A stretch of 64,000 nucleotides of DNA from Oscheius sp. JU75 (Eukaryota; Nematoda; Chromadorea; Rhabditida; Rhabditidae), in contig JASJZC010000002.1 in the NCBI GenBank assembly GCA_037178855.1, positions 4,464,001 to 4,528,000 of the forward strand. The letters are read 5' to 3'. Positions within the stretch are counted from its first letter, which is position 1. The number at the start of each line of letters is the position of its first letter. The notes below the pieces were generated by a model. It did not search any database. It had not been told where the DNA came from and saw nothing but the letters and a program-made list of their open reading frames with translations. The translations under genes and the position numbers were made by a program. Positions 21,449 to 34,173 of the stretch are shown piece after piece.

Positions 21449-24400
21449 CTATACGGTACTTAGTTTCTCTACGCCTACCGATTGACCAATATTGACTTTC
21501 CCAGATCCGCGAACATCTTGGCGGTTGTCCCTGTTTGCTTGACTACTGAAAGATCTAAAGACGGCTATTCTCCAGATAATAGTTTACAGAAACTAGAACT
21601 CTAACTTTCCAAAGCATTTTAGCACTTAATGTTCTTGACACACGACAGTAAATGATTGAGCGTTGGCTACAGACTCGATCTTAAGTACGTCTCTTCTCTT
21701 GAATTGGCATCAAAAACATCGTCTCTTGTTATACCTTCTTGCTGTCCCTTTCGAACCAAAGGATCAACTGGACAGAGTTGACTGGAGCCAATTGTAACTG
21801 CCCACCAGTATGCATAATTGCGTAGCACTCTTTCCTACCAAAATATTTGTGATCCTTGAGCTGTACAAAAAATTAAGGACCACCTTCGGGAAATCAGAGC
21901 GTGGACTCTCGTAATGAGCCAGATGTCTACTCTATTCACACGTTCGAGAGTAGCATCCTGTTTGATCCTTGGGGTCTAGGCCTCTACACACCCACTGTTT
22001 TCCTTTACTTTTCTCTCTAGGCTCAACTACCAGGATATGTATCTTTCATTTCTTCGACTTTTGTTCGACGACATGGATTCTCACACTCGGGTTTCACTAT
22101 TGGGAGAAAGAGAGTGAGTTGATCAGGTTTCGTTGGGCACATTCGGTCCCCGGCCTCCTCAAAACAAATAATTAGGCGTCTTCTCAAAGACACTTAACAC
22201 TCCATAATTGGTGCTCGAACCTGATCCCTCCTCCTCCCCCGGGTTCCATGTTTTCCTCCTGATGTTTGGCTAAATAAGTCCAGTTTCTTCGATCCCTGCT
22301 CCCTTCCTGTCTCCGTTGGGGTCATTAAAAGACTGACACCTGACTCGTCACCTCTCTCTCTTCTTGTCCAGAGTTCTTCGATCTTCCTTCTTCTGTTTTT
22401 GCAAAGAGAAAGCCACAATGAAGGCACTTTATTCAATATCCTTCAGGAAGCATCTTCCAGATCCTGGTTTTTAGTCTGTTCGCCTGGAGAGTTTACAACT
22501 CCTTGAATATTAGAGTCTGTTTTTCCGTCCAGTTAGAGCGAAATTTGTTTTGATAGGGCCTGAGGATAATTTGGCTGGTAAAAGTAAAGGAGGAAGTGGA
22601 AAGACCCATTTACTCGAGATCCTCCGAGTGCAAAAGATCCTCTTCCTCTGACCTCGGCCATTATCATGCACAACCGCTCATTTTCTCTCGAAGAGCAGTA
22701 CACCCACATGAATCTGCAAGTGTTGCAAGCCTTCTCTCTTAGAATTATAGCTTTAGTTCTAAGAGCAGTGATCTTCCAGTTTGAACCTCGGTAGTTATGA
22801 ATAGGTTTGGAGGCTAGCGGTGCTATAGAAAGCTGCAGTACAGTTCGAAAGACACCTTTGGATAAGATCGCTGTGGTTGAAACCCATTTGAGCCATCCGA
22901 TAGGTTCAAAGTAAAGCCACAGTACTCCAACTGTCCCTTATGCCCGAACAATCCTGGTACTCGCCTATACTGTCTTGGTTTAAAGAAATAAAAAACTGAT
23001 GATATCTTGCCTTTCTACTCTGCTCCATTCCACTACCAAAACCCTTGTTTGTTGGATTAGGTGATGAGACCTAGACGACGTAATCCGGTTCCAAGAAATT
23101 CGCAAATTAGCTGCGTTATTCATGGCTGTCCTCTAGCCATTTTTGGCACATTTCTGGTTCTTTTCCCATTATTTAGAGTCTGTTCTTCGTTTTAGTCCAA
23201 TCCCATAATTTTTATTTACCCGAGAACTCTGCTCCTCACGTCGAGGGCGGGTCCGAAGGTACACCAGACCACAAATCTCTCTACAACTTTTTGATTCCAC
23301 ACCATTCCAGTGAATATTTCAGATTGTTTTGGTGAACCTTTCTTGATACGACTCTTGACTCTTTCTAGCTGGGTCTAATCCTTCGTACTCTCGAACCCTT
23401 TGACCTTTTGTCTTTGAATTTTCATTCAACTTATCTCCTTTCTGGTTACTGGCTGTGGATTAGATCTCATATTTGAATTAAGATCTGAGACTAATCTTAT
23501 TCTCCCAGCTGATAAGAACAGATTTTTCACCATTCTAACGACTATTTTATAACAGAGGGAGAGTGCTTCCGATGATAAATCACCTCGCACCTGCCTATCT
23601 CATGTATTCACTTTTTTTAGAGCACCAAGTTCTAGCCCAAAAGTTCAGACAAACACTGAGAAGGAGGGTGTTTCTACAAATCTTGTGAATTATACTCGAA
23701 GTTGACATGACAAACTCGCATGACACTTATTTTGTTTCCAGTGGTCAGTTCCTGTAAATAGTCTCAACTGTCTCATCATAATGGAGATAATAGCCTTCCT
23801 TTCCTGTGTTTTTTCCACCCAAAGAGCCGACCTGACTCACACTAGTCGAAGCGTGAAATTTGTCTGTTTTATTAAAAGACGACCCCTCCATTCGGCCGAT
23901 TTCCAGCGGGCCCCAAGCACCGAAAACAGGATCACTGAACGGGCCGAAATTGAATTAAGCCAGTGGGCAATTCACGAAGAGCGGGGATTTGTATATCCTG
24001 TAGCCTGCAAAAGTGGGGCGGATTTCCGGAGTCTGAACTGAAAGGTTCGTAAATTATGAAATCGCTATTATTAGGCTGCTATTCCCACTCAATTTTGGGG
24101 CTCTCGGTCTATTGACACCCGCTTCTTAGATGATTCCAATAAGCTGGGAGTACAGATAAACTGCGGATTATTCTCTCCGAAAACAATTCCTCCACATCAT
24201 ATTGTTGTTTGTCCGGCTTTGGAAGGCAACCTTTAGGCTAAGAGTATTTTGGGGCGGTCTGGGAGGTCAACGAGCCAACTGCTTTTCGGTCTCTTTAATG
24301 GAAAGACCCCAGGCTCTTGTCGTTTAGTACACAGTTCCTGGTTATACCTCGACTCTCTTTTCTCTCTTCCAACCTCTCTACTTCTCAAAAAAATCTTCTA

Positions 24401-26760
24401 GACCACCACCTATGCCTCGATAATGAACGCGACACAGCTCAATCCCAACGTCAGCTCTCAGCTAGAGCAAGGTTTGTGATTTCTTCCTCGTCATCCGCGT
24501 ACAAAATTTTGTTTATTGGCATTGAGGAAGATCATCCTGAATGCGCTAGTAATGAGGAAAGTGTATTGAATGGCTCATAAGAGTCGGAGGTTTTGCACTT
24601 CTGGGTCAGCCGCCACGGTTCAACGCCTCAGTGTCTAAGAGGAACGAGTGTTTTGACAATCAATTTCAATGTGATTTTTGACTGACTTATTCAATTGAGG
24701 GAACGGGCGCACTGATCTTAAACCAGACTACGGTCGGTCTGTTCCTGAACTCACGTGACTTTTTCACCCTACTGTTGAGAAATGACATCGTCACTTGCCC
24801 CCACAAACTCATAAATCTAACTCCCTTTGCTTAGAAACTTCCTACTGTACTCACTTGACCGATACGGCTCAGTCACATCGCCTACTAAACACAGAGAGCC
24901 TGACCAAGCTTTCCTACTTTTGCAGTGACCATTACTCTTCCAGCCCGGCTCATCTAATTTCCGCTAGTCGAGAGTAATCGGTCGGGATCAGGGTCCAAGG
25001 TTGAGGAATTCAACGAAACAATCTAAATATTTGATATAGGCTACACGCATATAGGTACTGATTATGTCTTCCCTTTCCATCGTGGGGACAGATGTTCATT
25101 ATGGAAGACGAGAGTCGATTGCCTCGAGAGTATAAAAGACGAGGAACTGGTCTCCTCTTCAATTTAGAGGCTCTCTTCTCCACGCTATTTCCTCTTCTTC
25201 TTAAGGTTCTGAGGATTCTAAATTTTGCAAATTTGGTTGAAGTTCCTCATCCATTTGTGATTTTCTTATGTTTTTGGGAACTTTTCGAGGCATTTGAATT
25301 GACTAACCGATATCATAACCACAAACAGAACGCTTAAATTAGATTGTGACCACAGATCCAGTAATGGTCGTTGAGCAATTACCACATTGTTACGAAGAGA
25401 GATTGATCTAATCCGGTAATTGGTCGCTTTGAGTCCAGAAATACTGTGAGGAGGTGGCTGAACCTCCAGTTCAGACGTGCCACGTCCGATAGTGAGTAGC
25501 ACAGTGGTTCTTTGACCCTAGTCCAATTTATACACCAGTTGATTCCAAAAAGGCTCGTTCCTTCTGACACTCTAATCTAATAAGACTCATCGTGGTATCC
25601 CTGCCAGACGATCACGAATCGAGGAAGTTTCTCCTCAATAGAGAGGGTCCGCAAAAGTTTTGTCGAGGCTGAGAGGATGGTCTCGAGGGAAAGAGAGGCT
25701 TGGTTCTCACCTCTAATCGAGGCACTACGAGTCTCTCTCTCTCTCTCTCTCTGTCCTCAAAATGTGGAAATCCCTCAGGACAGGTCACCTGACACAGATT
25801 GAGTACTGGTCGCGTAAGTCTCCTTCTCTCTTCTTCCCATTTGTCGCAGAGAACAACTTGTTCCTATTGGATCAGATTTCCTCCGTTCAAAAATCTCCTC
25901 CTCGTCAGCTCTTCTGACATCTTCTTCCTCTTTTTGTCCATAGTTGGGCTTCCGATGTTTTTTGAGCCCAAACGTGCTTGTCAGCAGAAGTTCTCATTTA
26001 TTCAAAACTATGAGCTGAACAGCAAAAAGTAGGTGAGATCTCGATATCGTAGTCTGTACTTGCGTGCAATCTTCTCTGACGAGAGTTCCCAGTCATTCTT
26101 TTGATTCAGTAGTAGTGGCCAATTGATCTAAACGAATGTCAGACTCCATGACTGTATTTCTCCCCACCGATACGGATCCCTCATCTTCACGCTTCTGTTG
26201 CTGCAAAAAGCTTGGAAGTGATGTTTTTGCTCTCGACTCGACAAAGTAGATAATTCTGGCAATAACTGACGTAGCTGCACAATCACAAACAAAAGTAGAG
26301 AAGCCAAAGAGGAAGCTCAAGACAGAGCCTCTTCTTTAGTCTTCGAGGCCACACTTCCTAACCTGAGACCACCTTTGGAATGCATAATGAACTGGCTCTC
26401 ACGCTCATCCTCTGACCTTTAAACGATTCGTGCGGGTTTCCTCCCGGTGATGGGCCCAATTTAAGAGTCCAGACGATTCGAAGAGTTAGAGGATGGGCGT
26501 TCTCTTTCCGCGAAAGGTTCCGCCTCAATCTGGACGGATCAACTCGGTCTTCCGTACTTTTGCAGCGACTAGTTCTTGTACCCAATTTTGCTTTTTGCTC
26601 ATACTTTGGCATAATTGAATTATACCATCTGCACATTCGTCTAATGTCTTCGTCAGAGTTTAAATCTTACCACCTGGACTTGTTCCAAACCAGTTAAAAG
26701 CATACGTGTTTATCCCAAAAATCGGGACATCTGTCAATGTACGAATAATTCATTTTCCAG
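21449..26760. other. Gene-poor region left of the GPCR
   Basis: About 5.3 kb with no supported gene. Short open frames lack splice and family support. It includes a CT microsatellite at about 25734-25752. A TATA-like GTATAAAAG is at about 25128, just after an ATG-containing stretch at 25092 that could be a short exon. It would be intron sequence if the exon at 20896 belongs to the GPCR. Confidence 0.4.
25734..25752. repeat. CT dinucleotide microsatellite
   Basis: About nine consecutive CT units on the + strand in non-coding sequence. Confidence 0.85.
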
Positions 26761-26768
26761 CTGGAGCC

Positions 26769-28268
26769 ATGTGCCACGAGCAGGGTGGCCTTCTCGACCT
26801 TGGAGACCCTTTCGTACTCTCCTTTATCAACGGGTTAGAGCAATTCAACAGGTAAATTCTTTTCCGAGATCTTCTAAAGAGAGAGTTTAGAGTCTACACA
26901 GTCTTTCACCGTTACGCCTGTCTGTTCATCTGCTTCGTCGGAGTCCTCTCTAACCTCGTTCACATTTTGGTTTTGTCCAGGCCTAGACTTCGAAGATGTG
27001 CTGTCAATTGCGTACTCATTGCCGTCGCCTTCTGTGATGTCTTCACCATGGGATCGTACATTCTCTATCTCATGCGATTCCGAATCTACCAGGTGAGTCA
27101 AATCTCGAATTAGAAGCCATGCTCTTGTCCTGTGAGATATCTTTTGACCTGTCTGCGAATTTAGAAAACATACACGCAAACTTAGAAATAAAACTGATTC
27201 AGGGAGAAAACGGCTACTCGTACTCGTGGGCTCTGTTCCTCAAGTTCCATGTGGTTCTGTCCATTGCTCTTCACGCCATCACTCTCTATATGGGGGCTGC
27301 TTTGGCCTTCATTCGATGGCAAGCCTTGGGAAACATCCACAGTCGATGGTTACAGCCTAAAAGTGCTTGGTTCGTGCCCTCTTTCCACACTTCTAACTCT
27401 GCTTTAGGACGTTGTTTGGAGTGACCACCGTAATGATAACTGTGCTCTGCTTTCCGACTGTGATTCTCCACGAAATCATTCCCCTAGTTCCAACACGTAA
27501 CTTTGGCCCGTTAATCCCACTAAATTGTCATTTTAGCAGAAGATGAGATGATCTACTACACGCTGAACTTCGCCAATTATAGCTGTGCCTTCTTCAAATT
27601 TAACCTCTGGATGTTGGCCGTGCCGCTCAAGGTCAGTCTCTCAGACCGAGATTATGCAAAAGTTGCCCAATTCCGGAGAATAGACCTTTCAATTCCCAGA
27701 ACATTTTCGGGCTAATTACTATGCACGCGGTTTCAGGCAATCCCATGTGCTCTGCTCCTTTGGTTTACAGTGGCTCTCGTGCTGAAACTGAGGGCAACAG
27801 ATGAGAAGAGGAACTATCTCTACTCGAAGAGCTTCCGGAAACACGTGAAAAAGACGACAGTTCCTGACAGAACAACCTACATGCTAATCATAATGTTGGT
27901 TGTCTTCCTCGTAACTGAACTTCCGCAAGGAATCTTGGCTCTTCTCAACGGTATGCCCTTTTGATAAAGACATATTAACAATGTGTTACAGGAGTCTATA
28001 CGTCGGATATCAACAATTACATCTACCAAAACGTAGGAGAGCTCTTCGACCTGTTATCTCTTCTGAACTGCAGGTAGTTAAACAGCTAAAACAGAGTAAT
28101 CGAAAAAAATTTAGTGTGGACTTTGTACTGTACTGCTTCATGAGCTCGCGCTACCGTCAAACCTTCGGCCACATGTTGATCAGAGTAGAAAGCTGGCTGC
28201 GAAGTCATCAGCACCGACGTCGATTGGCGACCGAGCTGAAGAAACTTCCTCTGCCGGCTTCTGTCTAA
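26769..28268 (+). CDS. Peptide G-protein-coupled receptor, DMSR/FMRFamide-receptor-like
   Basis: Seven-transmembrane receptor of the group that includes nematode DMSR receptors for FMRFamide-like peptides, acting at the plasma membrane. TM1-TM2 exon: [35 protein letters not shown] and [21 protein letters not shown]4: [19 protein letters not shown]5: [21 protein letters not shown]6: [19 protein letters not shown], with the TELPQGI word characteristic of this group. TM7: [15 protein letters not shown], followed by [17 protein letters not shown], and a basic tail. Eight or more exons with mostly 40-60 nt introns. The ATG at 26769 follows a TTTTCCAG acceptor by 8 nt, so an upstream exon (20896-20941) may add residues. 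It is convergent with the lustrin gene to the right, and AATAAA lies at about 28358. Confidence 0.82.
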
Positions 28269-28398
28269 CGGGATCTCAACTCTTGCCAGTATCTTCCCAC
28301 GGGTATCACCTAGTGTCTTTCGGTGCTAATAGTTTTAATGCTTGTTTTGAACAAGGAAATAAATAATAATGTCACACGGTTTGAGGAGATTCATCAGA

Positions 28399-31057
28399 TT
28401 AACCTTCGATCACGACCCATTCGTCCTTTTCGGGCTTTTCGTCTCTGTAGACCACGTTGCAGCAGACTCGGATATCTTCAATTGATGAAGAGACACAGGC
28501 TTGACCCATAGGACAACTGTCGCTCGAGAAACACCGGATTGGATAGGAGTCACCGAGAGAAACACTTGTCCCGACTGGACATCGAGCTATGGGGGAACAG
28601 CAAACGTGTCGGAGACCGTCTCTTGCTTGTACACATTCCTAAAACCCCTTGGTTCAGTGTTAAAAATTCGGAAACCTGTCCGTTAGGACACATGTACGCC
28701 CTCTCGTCACAGTACATTGGCTCTTCCGTTCTTGCTACCAAAAAGGCTGCTCGGTTCTCTGGACATATCGAGAGAGCAGAGTCAGGAGTTTCACAGCAAA
28801 CTCCACGATTGTTACTGGTGTCAAAGGAACACTCATACCCTGAAAAATGTTCTTGTCCACAGAAAAGGTTGGACTAACCGGATGAACAAGTACTTCCTGC
28901 CAAGCATTCTACCGGTCTCAAACTCCGAAGCAGAGTTCGTCTTGCCTTACAACGAGTATCTCGTGGGACCTCGTTCGCACAACAAAGAGACATTGATGCT
29001 CCCTGTACACAAGTTGAATCGACTCCACAGTCAATATTACTTGTACAAGAGCGTTGAGAGGATGAAGGACTCACACCACTTGGACATTTTGGAAGACTGG
29101 AGGAAGGAGCCTGTCTGGCTCTGGCTATAGGGAAGCTACTGAACATGAATCCTGAAGATATGAGAAAAGAAAATAACCTCATGCAGCAGACGTTTACTCC
29201 CTTGTTGCTCAATTGACAGTTGTATCCAGTGGGACAGCCAGAAGTTGATCCCAAAACTGGACAGTACTGAGTATTTCCACCAACCATGGCCGGAGTGGAT
29301 AGATCCGGACAAAGGATAGTATCAGAGAACTGGGTCGAGCAGCAAATGGACAGAGAGGACTAAATAACTTTGTGTTAAGAACTACTCCAAACAGTCACAA
29401 TAGTGCTCTGCTGACAGCTGAATCCTCTTGGACACTGATTGGCAGCATTTCGATTGCAGAGCCTCGGTCGACCATTGAACTCAGGAGTTGTTCCGACTGG
29501 ACATCTCGGACTATCGGCCAACTGACAGCAGATGTAAACGGAAACTTGTGCTGTTGGAGTGCAAGAATAGCCAATGGGACAGGTCTGATCAGTCGGGGAA
29601 GAACAGTACTGGACTGTCTGACTGATCGAGTTTCTGTAGGGATTCCAACCATTTGGACACTGATTGAAACTGGTCGGAGGAAATACTGTAGTAGTTGCTG
29701 AGCTCAAATCTTTACAAGCAAACGATGGTTGCAGTACCTTGACTACTGAAGCAGCAGACCGAAATTCCGGCTTGTGTGGACTGGGAGCAGTCATAGCCGA
29801 AAGGACAACCAGACAGAGGCTGGAGAGGGTTGCAGGTATAGGTTTGACCAGAAGTTTGCGTGAATGTCTGTCTTCCATCAGCACAAACAGCTGGAGTTGT
29901 GGAAGCTCCACAACAAAAGTACTGACTCAGACCGTTGTTGAAAGTACAACTATATCCGGGAGATGGACATGGCTGACCGGGACCTGAGCACATTTGTGGC
30001 TGGTTGTTAATGATCAAAGCATTCTGGCCAATCGGACAGATTCTAAAGTATGTTTCGTGTCGAAGCTATAAAACTCTAACTTACATTTGTGCATTAGAAG
30101 AAGTGCAGCAGAGACTCAAACCGGTAGTCGAGTCTAGAAGACAGACTGCTCCAGCTGGACAGCCAGCTGGAACCTGCGGACTGCAAAAGATCTAACCCAA
30201 TTGAAACTGATCTATAACTTGACATACCACAACCCCAGAAGGGTTCCTGCTTGGCTGGAAGTTGGCAGGACAAGTTGGATTCGAGTTGCTTGTACAACAG
30301 ACAAAAGCGTTGGAAGGACTGGTGGCCGCCTGACAAGAATAGCCAGCTGGACAGGCTGCTGGCTGAGTTGTAAGACAGAATCGTGGACTACCATTGGTGT
30401 CCTGAAATCGAAGTCTATTCAATACAAATGCAGGTTACCCTATAAAGAGGCACATTGTTGGGACAAACAAAATTGGTGCTAGTACTACAACACATTCGAA
30501 CGTTCGGAACGTTGGCAGCAGTTACACATGTGTATCTAAAAGTTTGTAGAAAAAGAATTGATCTTCCTTACCCTAACGTGCACGAGTTTATTGCAAAGGT
30601 GCAGTCCACATATTGATCGTTGATAGAAGGCTGTGGAATGCCGCCGTTCGGACAGGTTGGAGTCCCGGTCCCGGCGTTACTTTGACAACAGATGAAGTTT
30701 TGGTTATTCTCTCTGGATGCTATACAGATACCACTGAAAGTTGATAACATAGTGTCAGTTTAATTAATCCAGTTATTAGAAGCAATATGTAATCAAAGAA
30801 ACTTACTTGTTGCCACAGGCACCTCCCGCTTGTCCGGGCGTAAAACAGTTCACATTGGCATTGTTTACAATAAGTGGAAATTGAGTGGGGAGTGGACAGC
30901 TAGCGGTAGTCTGTGCTTGCGCCCTTGGCATACTACAGCACAGCCAGCCATCTCGGATTGCCGGCTGACACGAAAAACTGAAGATTTTGTGGTTTATTCA
31001 ACTGCTCGGTATTTATTTTTAGGACCTGAAAACGAAGGCGGCGATGAGATGAAGCAT
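28399..31057 (-). CDS. Large secreted protein of many lustrin-type cysteine-rich repeats
   Basis: The minus-strand start at 31057 encodes a signal peptide (MLHLIAAFVF). A phase-2 intron joins it to CQPAIRDGWLCCSMPRAQA. More than ten repeats follow, each of the form CP.G, a variable part, C(P)xGxxC and a terminal CC. Examples: CPAGYSCQAATSPSNAFVC, CSGPGQPCPSPGYSC, CPIGYSCTPTAQVSVYICC and CPTGYNCQLSNKGVNVCC. The last unit ends IEDIRVCCNVVYRDEKPEK before TAA at 28399-28401. This matches the lustrin cysteine-rich domain common in nematode secreted proteins, often with protease-inhibitor or matrix roles. There is no membrane anchor. Exons are separated by short introns. Repeat-to-repeat variation is high, so the array is old. 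Confidence 0.82.
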
Positions 31058-31653
31058 GTCGCGGTCATTGCATGTCCGGCTGCTGCTCTGGTCAATAAAC
31101 TTCTTTTTTCCGTGAAAAGACTACGAGTCGAGGCTCTTTAAAGGCTATTAGAAGCTCTAGACCGATCCGATTAGAAAATACGAAGAGAGAAAATAAGGTG
31201 AAAGTTTGAAAGATTCGAAAAAAAAGGAGGAAGAGCCTCAACTCGGGGGCAGGCAGACATGTTTCGTGTGGTCAAGCAAGCTCGGCGCTTCTGTTTGATC
31301 AGCTATCGAGCAGCCCCGGACACACGACAGACAGAGGAACTGGCTCTCCACGCAAAACTTTTCTCCCCAAACTGACCCTTTCGAACATTGACGCCGAGAG
31401 GCGTCTGTTTTTTCACAACGACGAGGAAGTTTTCCGAAACGGAGCTCTGGTTTGGAGCCAGCTCGACGACATCTATCCAAAGGAGATGATCTCACTAAAG
31501 ATTTTATTTGATTCGAAGTTCTTATGGAATGGTGCACTTTGTGTGAGTTGTGACTATCCAGAAGCTAATGGTTACATCAATCCACCAAAATCCCCCGACA
31601 AAATACTTTATTAGAGTTTCTTCATAGATACAGATAACGGTGTGTTACTTCTG
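31058..31653. other. Intergenic region between two lustrin-repeat genes
   Basis: About 600 nt. An AATAAA-type signal for the gene on the right lies near 31605 on the minus strand. The remainder should contain the promoter of the large lustrin gene. Nothing else recognised. Confidence 0.5.
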
Positions 31654-32586
31654 TTAACAGTAGGGAAAGCCGTTCTGACAAGGAGCGGGAGGCAAGAAAT
31701 TACCAGGAACACAGCAGACGAACTGCTGTTGCACAGTGGCCGATCTGATACAGGATGAGAATCCAGGACAGGTAGAGTATTGTGCTTGTGGCTGACAGAA
31801 CTGAAAAACAGTCGATTTGCTTTTAAGAATGACTACTAACAGTGACTTCATTGTTCTGAAGAGCCCATCCAGGAGGGCAGGGATTGAGGACGACCTGGAT
31901 TGCAGGAGGTGGAGCCACCACCGTGGAACGACAGCAGATCGAAACACCTTTGAAGTTACTGGAAAACTTTTGGTTGACAGGAAGACGGTGAGGGTGGTAC
32001 CTGGGCATGCAGAGACCCTCGGGGCAAGAGTTGGGATCTCCAAACTGGCAAGTGATAGGAGATTGAGCGGAAGGAACCGGTAGGGCGAATCCGGGACAGA
32101 CGTAGTCTTCCTGAAAAGCGTTTACAGTAACAAAGGAGTGAACTAACCTGAGTGCAGCAAAGTTTTTGGCTCCGGATCGACGAGTCCATACAGTTCGAAG
32201 TCACAGGACAAGTATTTCCTTGTCTAGAGGAACAAGCTGTCAGTCGACCTAAAGTTCCAAATGCAATCTCATCGCTAGATCGACTACCAAAAGCATCTTT
32301 GAATCCAATATTTCCAGACGGACATGTTCCAGGTTCACCACAGCAGAGACGATTGTCTCCACAGAGGAATCCACTGGGGCAGTCAGAATCAGTGTTGCAG
32401 TTTTTGGGGGTTGCGTCGTCCAGATTCAAGAAGGGAACCTGTCCAGCGGGACAGAGATCTGAACAGTTTTGTAAACACAAATCTTATACGGATACATTTG
32501 ACTATTTGCGTAGTTTTCTCACTTTTCTGGCCAGAATAAGCAAAAGTTAGCGTAGTGACCAAATAGAGGGAGCAGTAAAGACGCAT
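31654..32586 (-). CDS. Secreted lustrin-type cysteine-rich protein (second of three)
   Basis: The start at 32586 gives a signal peptide (MRLYCSLYLVTTLTFAYSG), spliced to DLCPAGQVPFLNLDDATPK. Cysteine-rich units follow (NCNTDSDCPSGFLCGDNRL ending LCCGEPG; CSSRQGNTCPVTSNC ending LCC; CPEGLCMPRYHPHRL ending ICC; CPGFSSCIRSATV ending VCC). The last residues are CQNGFPYC before a TAA at 31654-31656. Five or so exons with introns of about 40-70 nt. It is probably an extracellular protein; inhibitor or matrix function is only inferred from the family. Its ATG is 17 nt after the stop codon of the next gene upstream on the same strand, an unusually tight spacing. Confidence 0.8.
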
Positions 32587-32603
32587 GTCCTTAGAACAAT
32601 GTG

Positions 32604-33582
32604 TTAGGTGATTGTTTGCTCTTTCTCCGGAGGCACCTCAGAGAGTAAGCTGGTCCCGGCTGAGTTGCGCTTCGTGACCCCCTCTCCCCTACCTGCTGTA
32701 TCGGTTCTGCAGCATTGATAGCTGGCTGTCCAGAAATTGAAGCGACATCCGGCCCCATTTGGACAAGGAGTTCCACCCGGTGTGCAGGCATAAGGGTTCC
32801 CGGCTCCATTCTTTACAGGGGTCTGATGACGGGGACATCCTGAAGACCTGTTAGAAATCTCCAAAAAAGCACTAACCATTATCTGACTGACAGCACTGAT
32901 AGCGATCGATCAAATGACTCCACTGACAGAGAGCTCCATTGGGACAGGCTGTTCTTCCCGGAGTACAGAGGATCGGGGTCTCGCTGAGTCCGAAGAAGAC
33001 GGCCTTCGACCCAGCTGGACATCCTTGGCCAGGGTCCGAACCACAACATCTCTTCTCGTTGGTCATTGAATCGGTGTAGCAGAGAGCTCCACCGGGACAC
33101 GAGTTGGGCACATTCGGGTTGCAGGTCAGTTCGACTCCCGAGGAGTTGCGGAGCGATCTCGTCCCGATGGGACAACCGACAGGAGGCGCTTCTTGGTGAA
33201 GAGCAATCATACAACAGAACCCAGACTCGTGATGACATTGACTGGGTGGAAGACATTCGGAGTCAGAAGTACACTTTACCAGCATGTTTCCCTTTTCTAA
33301 AAGATTTGGAATACAAACAAAGGATCAAATACCTTTAAGAAGTCGACCCTCCGTTCCACAAAGTCTCTCGTGGTCCTCTTCCATTTCGAACATCACTTGG
33401 CTATGATTGACCATTCCTTCCGAAACCATCGGTGTGTTGACGATCCCTTCGGAAATCATTGGAGCAGTGACTGAAACTGTCTTTTGAATGGAACCAAAAA
33501 AAAGCTTACAGATTTCATATTCCTCCTCAGCCGAATAAATAGGCGAAATAAATAGAAATATAAATATGAGCTGGGAGATCAT
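32604..33582 (-). CDS. Secreted lustrin-type cysteine-rich protein (first of three)
   Basis: The start at 33582 encodes a signal peptide ([19 protein letters not shown]). A short threonine/serine linker repeats the MISEGIVN / MVSEGMVN motif. Four cysteine-rich units follow: [19 protein letters not shown] with [15 protein letters not shown] to [17 protein letters not shown] to QCC; and [12 protein letters not shown] to QCC. The C-terminus, PPEKEQTIT, is followed by TAA. The final intron is uncertain (a 31-nt GT-AG candidate near 32667-32697). A TATAAAAA element lies 31-38 nt upstream of the ATG, so the leader should be very short. This gene and the next one read in the same direction with 17 nt between them. 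Confidence 0.78.
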
Positions 33583-33612
33583 AGCTGTTGGCAGGGTGCT
33601 CTGCCAGCGGCA

Positions 33613-33620
33613 TTTTTATA
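33613..33620 (-). promoter_or_regulatory. TATA box of the first lustrin gene
   Basis: TATAAAAA on the minus strand, 31-38 nt upstream of the ATG at 33582. This position implies transcription starts almost at the start codon. Confidence 0.6.
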
Positions 33621-34173
33621 CGTGTTGCGCGAGGACCGGACCCGGAGTGAGTCAGCGAGAATGTCCGGGAATCATAGGGAGCGGCAAATAGTTAGCGTCA
33701 GAGGTTGTGTCTGACACATGAGAATAAACATCTGGATTCCCACGCCAATTTGTCTTGCTCTGAGTGAGAGGCCAGGTGTCGAGCATTTCTCATCCCGGCG
33801 GCCCATTCGCCTCTACCGCAACAACTTTCCTCCTTTCTTCGTCTTTTTACACTGACTGGTCAAAAAGAGGGCGACCCGTCGCAACTCCCCAAAGAGTCCA
33901 TGTTTTCATGTGTTGCGATGATGGATGGAAATGGAAAGAGACTCTCGCATAACCGTTCTATTTTCCACACGGACCTCCGTCTCATATTGCTTGTCACAAA
34001 TTCTGTTAGGATGGAGAGAGGCAAAGAGGCGGAGCGCGTTTCAGTCTACCTCAAGTCGTTCTTTAGCCATCCCTTTTTATTTCCAACCTAAGTCATTGCC
34101 TTTCTTCAAAATTGTTTTGCTTCATTCGTCAAATGACGAAGTCATTCCAGATTTTCTCTTCCCTTATGTCCCG

